From Flectobacillus major DSM 103 (GTDB taxonomy: Bacteria; Bacteroidota; Bacteroidia; Cytophagales; Spirosomataceae): a stretch of DNA of 64,000 bases. The position numbers and the translations under genes were made by a program. The stretch lies in assembly GCF_000427405.1 (NCBI RefSeq), contig NZ_KE386491.1:665001-729000 (forward strand), in the 5' to 3' direction. The first letter of the stretch is position 1. Each line of letters begins with the position of its first letter. Below are positions 43,330-52,906 of the stretch, one piece after another. The notes below the pieces were generated by a model, which saw nothing but the letters and a program-made list of their open reading frames with translations, searched no databases and was not told the origin of the DNA.

Positions 43330-44696
43330 TATTTTTTCTCTTCTTTTTTCTCTGGTTTCTTTTCTTCGGGTTCACTTTTCAAGTTGGCAGGGAAAGCATT
43401 AAGCTGTCGCCATAGTTCGTACCAAACAGGTACGTTGTCGAGCATTACCCATCCTGCTACACCCGAGCCCATTCTAAGTTGTTTTGGCCAAGGGTCGTCC
43501 CCTTTTTTGGGTACAACCAACATTCTGTAGTCGCCACTTTTGCTATTAATTCGGTCGATTACCTTTACTGTTCCGCCAAAAGTACCTACAGAAGTAGAAG
43601 GCCACCCCGAAAACACCAATGCAGGCCATCCCTCAAATTGCAAACGAACTTCTCGGCCTTCCTGAATCAATGGCACATCCATAGCTTTTACATACAGCTC
43701 AACGGCCATGTCGGGCAAGTAAGGTTGAAGCGTACAAATAGATTCACCTTCTTTGATGGTTTCGCCAATACCTGCTTTGAGAGCCTTTACTACGTATCCA
43801 TCTTGTGGGGCTCGAACAACGTATTGTCCAAGTCGAAAATTCACATTGGATATTTTGTTTTGTAGTTGTGAAAGTTCGTATTCGCCTGCTGCCAACGAAG
43901 ACATCGCCGAGCTTTTATCTGATTCAGCTTTCGAGATTTTTTCGGCATAGTCGGCATTTACCGAGTTGAGTTCAATACGGGCATTAATTAATTCCTGACG
44001 AGAAACCAGTAATTTGTTTTGTACCGAAACCAGTTTTGCTTTGGTTTCCTGTAATTTCATTTTTCTAGATTCTAGCTCGCTCAACGAAACAATACCACCA
44101 TTTTTGTATTGGTCTTCACCACGGTCGTAGCGAATCTGAGCGATATTGGCCTGTACTTGTTCTGCAATAATATCGGTACTATCCGAAATTACCTTTGCCT
44201 GATTTTGCTTGACCTTGTTTTGAGCTTTTTGGTAGCTATAAACTTGGTTTTGACGCAAGGCTACTATTTGATTTTCGAGGGCTTTGATTTTTACATGATA
44301 GCTTTCTAGTGCAGCCTTTTTGGCTGTAAGCTGTTCTTGTAAACGAAAAGCAAGGTTTTTGTCGAAATAATCATCCTTGATTTCGGAAATAATCAATAGC
44401 GTATCGCCTTTTTCTACAAAATCACCTTCTCTGGCAAGCCATTGTTCGATTCGTCCTGCAATAATATTCTGGATATTTTGGGGGCGGTCGGCAGGTGTTA
44501 ATGCCGATATTTCGCCTTTACCATTAATATTTTGTTGCCAAGGCAAAAATAGGATGGCCAAAAGGACAAGTCCAATACCTGTAAGCCACCTTTTGAGGAT
44601 TACCGCCGAGCGTGGCGTATGCAGCGTATTGAGCGAATGAAGCTCAAATTGTGCATGGACTTTGTCATGAACTTTTTGTTTTGATATATTTAACAT
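43329..44696 (-). CDS. HlyD-family membrane fusion protein
   Basis: 455-residue periplasmic adaptor. One membrane helix at about 36-52 (TGIGLVLLAILFLPW), a biotinyl-lipoyl-like domain split by a very long coiled coil (about 120-300), and a rejoining barrel (YVVRAPQDGYVVKALKAGIG). The C-terminus is a charged tail rich in Glu/Pro/Lys (EPEEKKPEKKEEKK). It links the ABC protein to the TolC-like channel. Operon order ABC, HlyD, TolC, with a 65-base gap after ABC. Confidence 0.9.
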   Translation of the reverse strand: MLNISKQKVHDKVHAQFELHSLNTLHTPRSAVILKRWLTGIGLVLLAILFLPWQQNINGKGEISALTPADRPQNIQNIIAGRIEQWLAREGDFVEKGDTLLIISEIKDDYFDKNLAFRLQEQLTAKKAALESYHVKIKALENQIVALRQNQVYSYQKAQNKVKQNQAKVISDSTDIIAEQVQANIAQIRYDRGEDQYKNGGIVSLSELESRKMKLQETKAKLVSVQNKLLVSRQELINARIELNSVNADYAEKISKAESDKSSAMSSLAAGEYELSQLQNKISNVNFRLGQYVVRAPQDGYVVKALKAGIGETIKEGESICTLQPYLPDMAVELYVKAMDVPLIQEGREVRLQFEGWPALVFSGWPSTSVGTFGGTVKVIDRINSKSGDYRMLVVPKKGDDPWPKQLRMGSGVAGWVMLDNVPVWYELWRQLNAFPANLKSEPEEKKPEKKEEKK

Positions 44697-44761
44697 AGAA
44701 TTTCTTCTGATTAAAAGCGTTGTATTTTGTGTCTAGCTGTTGGATGACAAGATTCAAAAAT

Positions 44762-46945
44762 CTAATCAATTAAATCCTGAAAATGAGTGTTTTTGATAAG
44801 TTCTTCAAAAGTACCATCTAGGGCTATCTCACCTTCGTTCATGACCAAAACTCGGTCGCAAGCAGCCATTACAACGGGGTCGTTGGAAATTGTCAACAAT
44901 GTCCAAGGATTTGACTTATCGGTCAAAAACGAAATACATTTAAGTCGCTCGGCTTTGTGGAGTTCACGATAAATATCGGTAATCATCAATAGTTTTGGCT
45001 TTTCGACGGCACAGCGTGCTACCGACACCTTGGCGATAAAGCTTTCTGAAAAACGTTTTCCTCCTGCTATCATTTGGGTATTGAGCCCTTCGGGTAGTTC
45101 TGCTATTACCTCTTGCATATTAAGGCTATTGAGTGCCCATTGGAGGTCGTCGAAGGTGATGTTTTTTCGACCCATAATGATGTTGTCGAGCAACGACCCA
45201 TCAAAAATCAAATCTAACGACAGGTTACGTTCAATAGCATCACGTACGGCATTGAGGTTGAGGTCTCGGATAGAAATGCCATTGTACGAAATAGAGCCTT
45301 CGTATTCAGTAAAAATAGCTGAAAGGATTTTGAGTAAAGTTTCTTTTCCTGAGCCATTCGTTCCTGTAATACAGATACTTTCGTTAGGGCTAATGTCTAG
45401 GTTAAGTTTTTTAAGTACATATTTACTACCATCGGGATAGCGATAGCTAAGGTCACGAACCTTGAGCGAAAGCCCCTCTGAATGAGCATTGAAATCGTAA
45501 TTCAAGCCATTTTGGCGTTCTAATGGCAAGTCAGTAACATGACCCATTTTCTCTACCGCAGTGAGTAAATCAAATACGGTTTCGATACTTCCTATGAGTT
45601 TTTCTACCGAATTAACCACCAAGACAATGATGATTTCGGAGGCTACAAACTGACCCAAAGAAATTTGGCGGTCGATTACCAACATAGTACCCAAAATCAA
45701 TAAAAGACCTGTGATAAAGGCTTTGAAAAAGACAGCATTTCCAAATAGAATCAATAATACATTAAAGTGCTTTTTGCGGTATTTGAGGTAGTTGTTTACC
45801 AAATAGTCCATTTTTTGCATGGGCAAATTGGTAGACCCCGCCGACTTGAACGCATAAAGTGTACGTGCGATGTCTTCGAGCCACTGAGCTACTTTGTATT
45901 TGTATTTGGATTCTATGAGGCTGGTTTCCAAGCCTTTAGGTGCGTTGTAGTAGACCACCAACGTAACAATAAGAATGGTGATAGCACCAAATGCAATGAA
46001 GTAGGGGTGGTACAACGAAAGAAGAATAATACCGAAAAGAATCTGAATAATGGCTGCAGTGATGTCAATTAAGACCTTGGGAAGAGCTTTTTGAACATTG
46101 AGAATATCAAAAAAGCGATTCATTAATTCGGGAGCGTACACACCAAGAATAGATTCTGATTTGACCCTTGGGATACGGTAGGTAAATTCAAAGGCAGCTT
46201 TGGCAAAAACACGCCGTTGTAGGATTTCAACTAAAGTTTGCTGATAAATTTGGAGAATCCCTGAGAAGATAATTCCCAAAATAACAACACCTACTAAGAC
46301 ATAAACTGAGCTAAAAAATAAGCCCCCAGAAATAAGACCAATAATGGCTTGGATACCCAATGGAAGTGTTAAACTGATAATACCCACTACAATGGCATAA
46401 ATATAAATAGTGGTAATATCTTTTTTCTCTTTCCTGAGCATATTCAGTAGCCTTTGCACAGGCGACTGATTCTCAACGATGTTTTCTTCTCCGATATTTT
46501 CCAGTGGAAAAACAGTTAAAAAGCGAACTTTGCCGTTGAGGGTACTATTGGGATTGTTAAAGATTTTTTGCGGGCTAAACTGGGTGTCAGTCGCAATTTC
46601 TTTTGATCCATCTGGCGTTATCTTCCAAAAAAAAGGCTTATCATCCTTGAGTGTTCGGGCTGCAATAATAGGCGTGATGCCTGCAGCCGTTTCCTCAAAG
46701 AAGAGGATAGGATGAGCATTTTCTTCGATTAACACATGGAACTCTTGTGCGTTTGCGTAGTTTTCTACGACTAAAAACTGTTGTTTTCGGGCCTCTTGGA
46801 TAAGGTCATTCACAAACTCAAACGTATTACTTTGGTCATACGTCTTAGTAGCAGTTAGTGGTGCTTGGTAAGTGAAATTGTTAAATTCAGTGCCGTAAAA
46901 CTCGGTCAGTTTCTTAACAATAAGGCTTAACTGAGTGCTTTGCAT
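44762..46945 (-). CDS. Type I secretion-like ABC protein with degenerate ATPase domain
   Basis: 727 residues. An N-terminal domain (1 to about 165) of unrecognised family sits where a C39-like domain often lies. Six membrane helices follow (about 180-440), then a nucleotide-binding domain (about 480-720). The ATPase motifs are eroded: Walker A GTNGSGKE keeps K534 but has Glu535 instead of Ser/Thr, the signature is FSESF (632-636) instead of LSGGQ, Walker B ends in Asp657-Ile658 with no catalytic Glu, the Q-loop lacks Gln, and the switch His is Asn688. The protein may need an active partner encoded elsewhere or serve a non-transport role. Transport by a homodimer looks unlikely. Confidence 0.85.
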   Translation of the reverse strand: MQSTQLSLIVKKLTEFYGTEFNNFTYQAPLTATKTYDQSNTFEFVNDLIQEARKQQFLVVENYANAQEFHVLIEENAHPILFFEETAAGITPIIAARTLKDDKPFFWKITPDGSKEIATDTQFSPQKIFNNPNSTLNGKVRFLTVFPLENIGEENIVENQSPVQRLLNMLRKEKKDITTIYIYAIVVGIISLTLPLGIQAIIGLISGGLFFSSVYVLVGVVILGIIFSGILQIYQQTLVEILQRRVFAKAAFEFTYRIPRVKSESILGVYAPELMNRFFDILNVQKALPKVLIDITAAIIQILFGIILLSLYHPYFIAFGAITILIVTLVVYYNAPKGLETSLIESKYKYKVAQWLEDIARTLYAFKSAGSTNLPMQKMDYLVNNYLKYRKKHFNVLLILFGNAVFFKAFITGLLLILGTMLVIDRQISLGQFVASEIIIVLVVNSVEKLIGSIETVFDLLTAVEKMGHVTDLPLERQNGLNYDFNAHSEGLSLKVRDLSYRYPDGSKYVLKKLNLDISPNESICITGTNGSGKETLLKILSAIFTEYEGSISYNGISIRDLNLNAVRDAIERNLSLDLIFDGSLLDNIIMGRKNITFDDLQWALNSLNMQEVIAELPEGLNTQMIAGGKRFSESFIAKVSVARCAVEKPKLLMITDIYRELHKAERLKCISFLTDKSNPWTLLTISNDPVVMAACDRVLVMNEGEIALDGTFEELIKNTHFQDLID

Positions 46946-47321
46946 GGTATGTGATTTATGGTTTATTGTTGTAACAACGATTTTTTAGGCTTTGTTCGTG
47001 TGTTGTTTGGAAAAAATCCAAATAAAGTGCTAAGTGGTGGATGCATAGGAGGAATGGTTTTTGGATTTAAAAGAAATTATATGCTTTTTCGTTTACTATA
47101 TTGATATAAGCTAAGTGTATAAAATAAAGCCTTGTATGCTGAATGCCACAAGCCTCTTATACTGCCCCTTACGGAGTGTTTTTTGCAATACTAGACATTA
47201 TTATTTAATTTAGTGAAAAAACACAAAAATATCATTAAATCTTTTAGATTTATTCATGGAGCTTTGTTACTTATTTTTGGGCGGTTTTTAACAATATAAT
47301 GATATTTTGGTTATTATCAAG

Positions 47322-47361
47322 AAATAGTTTGAAGCTTAACTTGCTGAAAAGCAAACTATTT
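47322..47361. promoter_or_regulatory. Inverted repeat upstream of DUF5686 promoter
   Basis: Perfect 10-bp arms with a 20-base spacer, centred about 36 bases before the -7 box. This is a position suited to a dimeric regulator. Confidence 0.35.
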
Positions 47362-47376
47362 GTTTTATTTTTTCGT

Positions 47377-47384
47377 TAATTTTG
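47377..47384 (+). promoter_or_regulatory. -7 box of DUF5686 gene
   Basis: TAATTTTG fits TAnnTTTG. It overlaps a TTG codon in the reading frame, which argues that translation begins at the ATG at 47439 instead. Confidence 0.5.
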
Positions 47385-47438
47385 TCCAGAAACAAAACTC
47401 AATTTAAAATTGAAGCAGAGTTATCTTTGCGAATTATT

Positions 47439-49838
47439 ATGTTTAAAATTACAACCAAGCCACTCATTGTTATATTATCTATATGCTGCCATGTTTTTGC
47501 TATAAAAGCCTCTCATATTGATACAACTGCTTCGTTACAAATTATTGAAAAGGCCATCCTATTAGCTCCCGAACACGATAAAGCTACAGCCAATTATTCG
47601 GCTGAGGTGATTATTCAAAACCAAGGAACGTGGAATCGCATACCCAGTATTTGGCGTGGCTTCTTGAAAAAAGAGGGTGTCGAAGATAGCCTTGTGTATC
47701 AATCTGAGTCGTATGCTAATTTTCAGGTAGATAATAATAATAGTTATCTATTTGAATATAAGGCTGTTCGAAATAATTATCATGCCGAGCCTCGTGCCGA
47801 CAAATATGTCAATCCTAATTTTTATAAGGCCATTGTAGGACCCGATGCAATTTCGCCCCTTTCTGAAAAGGCTCTGTATTTTTATACTTTTGAGTACCTA
47901 GGTACAGGTATTTCGGGCAAAACGCCTGTGTATCGATTTAAGGTTACTCCTAAACATCATAACGACGAAAAGGTATTTTCGGGAATTATTGCCATTTCAA
48001 CCCAAGGGTACTGGCTCGCCGAGGTTGATTTGGCTGTAAGGCATTATGCTATTCAATACCAAATCCATGTCAATTATGAATCGGTAGATGGGGTGTATTT
48101 GCCTACAAATTACAAAATTGATGTGAGTGGAAAGTTGATGGGATTTGTGGGGAAATACCATTATTTGGCCAAAGTATGGAATTATAAGCTAGGCCTGAAT
48201 ACGCCTATTGTACGCCCTCAGGAAAATGAATTTAGAGAAGTCTATAATATTCAAGAACGTAATTTTGAGGTACAACAATTTAAGCAGGTAATGGGTACAC
48301 TGGCTACCAATCTCCAAAATATATGGAGCGATGCCAATATTGCATCGGGTCTGAAAAGATACGATAAAGTGGTATTAACAACTGAAGCCAAAAGCCGCTC
48401 GGAAGCATGGTGGGGCGAGCTAAAAACTAATAACGAGTATCAGATGTTTGAACCTAATTTGCCTATTTCAGCTATCGAGAAATCGTCTTTGCCTGCGCAA
48501 CCCGACGAATATGCCACATACCGACAAGCTAATTTGAAGTTTGGGGTAGGTAGTATTCTTTTTAGCCGTTCATATTTTTGGGGAAATAACGAACGGGGCT
48601 TTTATCCTCACGAAATTTATTACAAATCACCTGTATTGGATTTTAACTTCAATACTGTAGAAGGTTTTGTACAAAATACAGGGGCTTTATACCGTTTTAG
48701 AAAAGCTCGTTATGACTGGTTTGAAATAGACCCTACATGGCGTTATTCGTACAACCTCAATAAATCGTCGGGTACATTGAAGTTGCGTTGGAAAACCCAA
48801 CAAGATGATTTCAGTGTAACAGCAGGAAAGTTTGTGTCTCAGTACAATGTTGATACGCCTATTGCATTCGACCTCAACTCACTTTCTACGCTTCTTTTGA
48901 AAAAGAACTACGTAAAAATCTACGAAAAAGAGTTTATCAACTTTAGTTTACAAGAACGTATTTCTAATGCTTGGGCTATTCGCTCGTCGATAGAGTGGGC
49001 TAGGAGGTATCCGCTCGAAAACTCTACAAATTATTATTGGATAAACTTCCAGAATAACGATTATTTGCCAAATGCTCCTGATAACAAAGAAATAGGAGCA
49101 ACGCAGTTTAAAACTAACGATGCCTTTTTGGTAAGTTTTCAGGTAAATTACCGCCCAACGCTTAAAAAGCAGTATCGCAATTCTATCAGAATGGTTGATT
49201 TGTCGTCGTCGCCATTAATTATTTTCAAATACCGTGGAGGTTTGAGTAATATTCTGAAAACCGATATGGATTTTCATACTGTCGAGCTTGGAATAACGCA
49301 CAATTTCCCATTATCTATCAATACCAACTTTAACTACATTGCTCAAGTAGGAACATTCTTTGATTCTGAGTCGATGACCTTTGCCGATTTTAAACATTTC
49401 AACGGAAATAATAATATGATTTCGATTGGTGATGTACTTACTACACACCGCTTGGTAGGTTTTTACGACAACTATGTTTGGGGGGCTAGTAAAAAGTTTA
49501 TCGACCCATTTTTGTATTCAACCAATGGTACTTATGTCGATATTATGACTATGTTTGGGTTCAGAAAGTTCTTGATTTCTCGATTGAATATCGCCCGAAA
49601 ATTAGCTCTGAGAGAAGAGATTTTTGCCAATTATTTGTACACTGCCAACAAACACTTCAACTATGCTGAATTTGGTTATGGTATAGACGGCATTGCCCGA
49701 ATCTTTAGGCTAGAGTTTGGGTATCGTCTCGAAAATGGTGTTTTTACCAAAGACGGCCCCGTTTCGTCAAAGCTAACCCCGATTATTCGTATATCGCTCA
49801 ATTCAAGAGTGCGTGGAGGAGTAACACCTGAGTGGTAA
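47439..49838 (+). CDS. DUF5686-family outer-membrane protein
   Basis: 799 residues from the chosen ATG (MFKITTKPLIVILSIC, a good signal peptide). The N-terminal third has the DUF5686 pattern (VYRFKVTPKHHNDEKVFSG, YLPTNYKIDVSGKLMGF), and the C-terminal two-thirds is a beta-barrel (EFGYGIDGIARIFRLEFGYRL near the end). The carboxypeptidase-like N-terminal domain often found in the family is missing. Divergent from the secretion operon. Function unknown. Confidence 0.8.
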   Translation: MFKITTKPLIVILSICCHVFAIKASHIDTTASLQIIEKAILLAPEHDKATANYSAEVIIQNQGTWNRIPSIWRGFLKKEGVEDSLVYQSESYANFQVDNNNSYLFEYKAVRNNYHAEPRADKYVNPNFYKAIVGPDAISPLSEKALYFYTFEYLGTGISGKTPVYRFKVTPKHHNDEKVFSGIIAISTQGYWLAEVDLAVRHYAIQYQIHVNYESVDGVYLPTNYKIDVSGKLMGFVGKYHYLAKVWNYKLGLNTPIVRPQENEFREVYNIQERNFEVQQFKQVMGTLATNLQNIWSDANIASGLKRYDKVVLTTEAKSRSEAWWGELKTNNEYQMFEPNLPISAIEKSSLPAQPDEYATYRQANLKFGVGSILFSRSYFWGNNERGFYPHEIYYKSPVLDFNFNTVEGFVQNTGALYRFRKARYDWFEIDPTWRYSYNLNKSSGTLKLRWKTQQDDFSVTAGKFVSQYNVDTPIAFDLNSLSTLLLKKNYVKIYEKEFINFSLQERISNAWAIRSSIEWARRYPLENSTNYYWINFQNNDYLPNAPDNKEIGATQFKTNDAFLVSFQVNYRPTLKKQYRNSIRMVDLSSSPLIIFKYRGGLSNILKTDMDFHTVELGITHNFPLSINTNFNYIAQVGTFFDSESMTFADFKHFNGNNNMISIGDVLTTHRLVGFYDNYVWGASKKFIDPFLYSTNGTYVDIMTMFGFRKFLISRLNIARKLALREEIFANYLYTANKHFNYAEFGYGIDGIARIFRLEFGYRLENGVFTKDGPVSSKLTPIIRISLNSRVRGGVTPEW

Positions 49839-49985
49839 TATTAAGCATACTTTGAGCAAGTTTATTAATTCATTCATCGAAAAAACTTGAACAATATCAT
49901 CCTATTTTCTATTTTTATATTATAATGAATACAATTCGTTGTACATTTTTAATATAGATTATCAAATAGTTAAACATATAGCACA

Positions 49986-50474
49986 ATGGCAAAGTATAAT
50001 TTGACAGTTAATGGTAAAAAATATAGTGTAGATGCCGATGCCGATACACCGCTTTTATGGGTAATTCGTGATTATGTAGGCTTGAAGGGTACCAAGTTTG
50101 GCTGTGGAATGGCTTTGTGTGGAGCTTGTACTGTACACCTCGACGGCCAGCCTATTCGTTCTTGCTCAACGCCAGTGTCGACAGTAAAAGCAACTAACAA
50201 AATCACAACTATTGAAGGTATTTCGGCCAATACCGACCACGCCGTTCAACAAGCTTGGATTGAAGCTCAAGTTCCTCAATGTGGCTATTGCCAGTCAGGG
50301 CAAATTATGTCGGCGGTAGCATTATTAAAAACCAACGCCAATCCATCCGACGAAGATATTGACGTTGCTATGTCGGGCAATATTTGCCGTTGTGGTACAT
50401 ACCCACGCATCCGCAAGGCGATTCACCGTGCTGCTGATTTGATGAAAGAAGGAGGAAACTCTACTGGTAAATAG
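49986..50474 (+). CDS. [2Fe-2S] subunit of molybdenum hydroxylase (IorA-like)
   Basis: 162 residues. The N-terminal plant-type ferredoxin domain ([17 protein letters not shown] plus a later Cys) is followed by the helical domain with the second cluster ([25 protein letters not shown]). It passes electrons from the molybdenum site to an outside acceptor. No signal peptide, so it would be exported by piggy-back on the Tat-targeted large subunit 41 bases downstream. It is the only small subunit in the window, although three large subunits are present. Confidence 0.93.
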   Translation: MAKYNLTVNGKKYSVDADADTPLLWVIRDYVGLKGTKFGCGMALCGACTVHLDGQPIRSCSTPVSTVKATNKITTIEGISANTDHAVQQAWIEAQVPQCGYCQSGQIMSAVALLKTNANPSDEDIDVAMSGNICRCGTYPRIRKAIHRAADLMKEGGNSTGK

Positions 50475-50515
50475 GTACTATTCTGTGGATTTTTCTTCTA
50501 AACAACATTCAAACT

Positions 50516-52699
50516 ATGTCAAATGTATCAGTGTCTTCTAATCGAAGAGATTTCTTGAAAATATCAGGTAAAACCACAGCCTTATTGGCTATTGGTTTTA
50601 GCCTTCCTTGGCATAATAGCGAAGCCGCTGTTATGACCAAAATAGACTCTAATGCCTTGGCTCTTGGGCTTGAACTAAATCCTTATATCTCTATTTCGGA
50701 CGAAGGGGTAATTACATTATTCAATGCTCGTCCCGACATGGGGCAGGGTACTTATCAATCTTTGCCATTATTATTGGCCGAAGAATTGGAGGTAGATTTA
50801 TCGCAGGTTACTATTCGCAATACCGATGGGCAAGGCAAATATGGGTCGCAATTGTCGGGTGGTTCGTCTTCTATCAGAACACGTTGGCAACCTATGCGTA
50901 AAGCAGGAGCAGCTGTAAAAGAAATGCTCATAAAAGCTGCCAGCACCAAGTGGAACGTACCCCTAAGCGAATGCTATGCCGAAAAAGCTAAAGTATTTCA
51001 TAAGCCTTCGGGCAAATCGTTTACTTATGGCGAGTTGGTAGAAGAGGCTTCTAAATTAGAAGTTCCTAAAGAGCCAAAACTCAAAGACCCTAAAGATTTT
51101 AAATTATTAGGTAAGTCTGTTCCTCGTCCAGAAATACCATCTAAAGTAAATGGAACGGCTATTTTTGGCATAGATGCCCAATTACCAGGCATGTTATATG
51201 CCAGTATCGAGCGTTCGCCTACTATTCTGGGCAAAGTCCTTAGCTTTGATAGCACTGAGTCGCTCAAGGTAAAGGGTGTAAAACAGGTGATCAAAACTGA
51301 ACGTAAAATGCCTCATCGTGCCGTAGAAGCCGTTGCGGTTGTAGCCGATACCTATTGGGCGGCTCTCAAAGGTAGAAAAGCCCTCAAAGTAAAGTGGGAT
51401 GCACAGGGAGCCGATAAGACTTCGACAGATGGGTATTTTGAGAACCTCCGCACTTTGGCCAAAACCGAAGGAGTAGATTATCCAGAAAAACGAGGTGATG
51501 TTAGAAATGCCTTTGCCAAAGCAAGTCAAAAATTGGAGGCATCTTATGAAACCCCATTTTTGGCTCATGCCCCACTCGAACCCGAAAATGCCACTGTATG
51601 GGTACAGGGCGACAAAGTAGAAATTTGGGCACCTATTCAAGGCCCCGATGGCCTGATTCCGCAAGTGGCGGCTTACCTAAATATTAAGCCAGAAAATGTA
51701 AAAGTCAATGTGCCTTTTATGGGTGGTGCATTTGGCCGTAAGGCATACTATGATTATGTAATGGAAGCGTTGCATATTTCAAAACAAGTAAAAGCCCCTG
51801 TAAAGGTAATTTGGACACGTGAAGACGATATGACACAAGGGCCGTTCCGCCCTGCTATGTTAGATAGGCTAGAAGGTGCTTTAGACGAAAAAGGGTCTTT
51901 GATTGCACATCATCACCAAATTGTAGGAGCATCTATTCAGCACCAAGTATTTGGTAGTCCTCTCAAAAACAAGGCAGATGATTGGGCTAGTGAAACTGCT
52001 AATTTTGAAGATAGTCCGTACGATATAGATAATCGTAAATTGTCGTTCAACTTGGCCGAAACCGATATTCCTATTGTTTGGTGGCGTTCGGTTTATTCAT
52101 CTACTACAGCATTTGGACAGGAGAGTTTTATGGACGAATTGGCTCATGCAGCCAAAATTGACCCATTAGCTTTTCGATTAGAAATGCTGGCCGATGCTCC
52201 TAGATTTTCGAGGGTGTTACAAACCTTGGCTAAAAAAGCTCATTATCATCAGCCACTTCCTGCCAATCAGGCAGTAGGTATTGCGGTAGCTCGTTCTTTT
52301 GGTACTATTGTGGCTCATGCTATTACGGTGTCTAAGCAAGGAAAAGGTGTGAAAATCGAAAAAGTGGTATCGGTAGTAGATTGCGGAATGACGGTAAACC
52401 CCGACAACGTATTGGCTCAGACAGAAGGAAATATTGTTATGGGGCTTACGGCGGCTATCAAAAATGGTATTACGCTCAAAAATGGTGTCACCGAGCAAAC
52501 CAATTTCCACGAATACAATGTATTGCGTATCAATGAAATGCCACAAACCGAAATCCATATTATCGAGAGTACCGAAGCCCCAGGGGGTGTTGGCGAACCA
52601 GGCTTGCCTCCAATAGCACCTGCTTTGTGTAATGCCATATTTAACCTAACTGGTAAAAGGCTGAGAACATTGCCAATTGATATTGATAATATTGGCTAA
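50516..52699 (+). CDS. Molybdopterin hydroxylase large subunit (IorB-like), paralog 1
   Basis: 727 residues, xanthine-dehydrogenase family, isoquinoline/aldehyde oxidoreductase branch. Tat motif SNRRDFLKISG at the N-terminus sends it to the periplasm. Domains: two tandem copies of the N-terminal fold (ARPDMGQGTYQSL), the molybdopterin-binding FMGGAFGRKAYYD at about 400, and the C-terminal GVGEPGLPP with the catalytic Glu at about 693. It is co-transcribed with the [2Fe-2S] subunit and followed by a terminator. Likely substrate: an aldehyde or N-heterocycle. Confidence 0.9.
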   Translation: MSNVSVSSNRRDFLKISGKTTALLAIGFSLPWHNSEAAVMTKIDSNALALGLELNPYISISDEGVITLFNARPDMGQGTYQSLPLLLAEELEVDLSQVTIRNTDGQGKYGSQLSGGSSSIRTRWQPMRKAGAAVKEMLIKAASTKWNVPLSECYAEKAKVFHKPSGKSFTYGELVEEASKLEVPKEPKLKDPKDFKLLGKSVPRPEIPSKVNGTAIFGIDAQLPGMLYASIERSPTILGKVLSFDSTESLKVKGVKQVIKTERKMPHRAVEAVAVVADTYWAALKGRKALKVKWDAQGADKTSTDGYFENLRTLAKTEGVDYPEKRGDVRNAFAKASQKLEASYETPFLAHAPLEPENATVWVQGDKVEIWAPIQGPDGLIPQVAAYLNIKPENVKVNVPFMGGAFGRKAYYDYVMEALHISKQVKAPVKVIWTREDDMTQGPFRPAMLDRLEGALDEKGSLIAHHHQIVGASIQHQVFGSPLKNKADDWASETANFEDSPYDIDNRKLSFNLAETDIPIVWWRSVYSSTTAFGQESFMDELAHAAKIDPLAFRLEMLADAPRFSRVLQTLAKKAHYHQPLPANQAVGIAVARSFGTIVAHAITVSKQGKGVKIEKVVSVVDCGMTVNPDNVLAQTEGNIVMGLTAAIKNGITLKNGVTEQTNFHEYNVLRINEMPQTEIHIIESTEAPGGVGEPGLPPIAPALCNAIFNLTGKRLRTLPIDIDNIG

Positions 52700-52744
52700 T
52701 TGAATCAAGATATAGCCAACCAATACACGAATGTATTCACCTTG

Positions 52745-52781
52745 AACCCTGTAAGATTGATGTTTTCTTACAGGGTTTTTT
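52745..52781 (+). terminator. Terminator between hydroxylase paralogs 1 and 2
   Basis: 12-bp arms AACCCTGTAAGA (52745-52756) and TCTTACAGGGTT (52766-52777) followed by T run. It separates the first transcription unit from paralog 2. Confidence 0.8.
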
Positions 52782-52906
52782 GTTCCTATACAAATATGCT
52801 TTTATAACCCCATATTTGTAATGTATATAACAGATATACAAAGAAACTTCACTCTTTTGGGGATGAAGCCCAATCCAGATATTCCAAAACATAGATAGAC
52901 ATTAAT

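Larger units (their letters stand above)
46946..47438. other. Divergent region, secretion operon / DUF5686 gene
   Basis: About 490 bases. An inverted repeat AAATAGTTTG (47322-47331) / CAAACTATTT (47352-47361) lies just upstream of the -7 box at 47377-47384. No gene was recognised. The promoter of the ABC operon on the other strand is not obvious. Confidence 0.4.

Noticed and set aside
45030-45440. 136-codon plus-strand frame inside the ABC gene
   Set aside because: Antisense shadow; the ABC frame is intact and recognisable on the other strand.
44762-46945. C39 peptidase domain at the N-terminus of the ABC protein
   Set aside because: No Cys/His peptidase motif is visible in residues 1-165; the region is unassigned.
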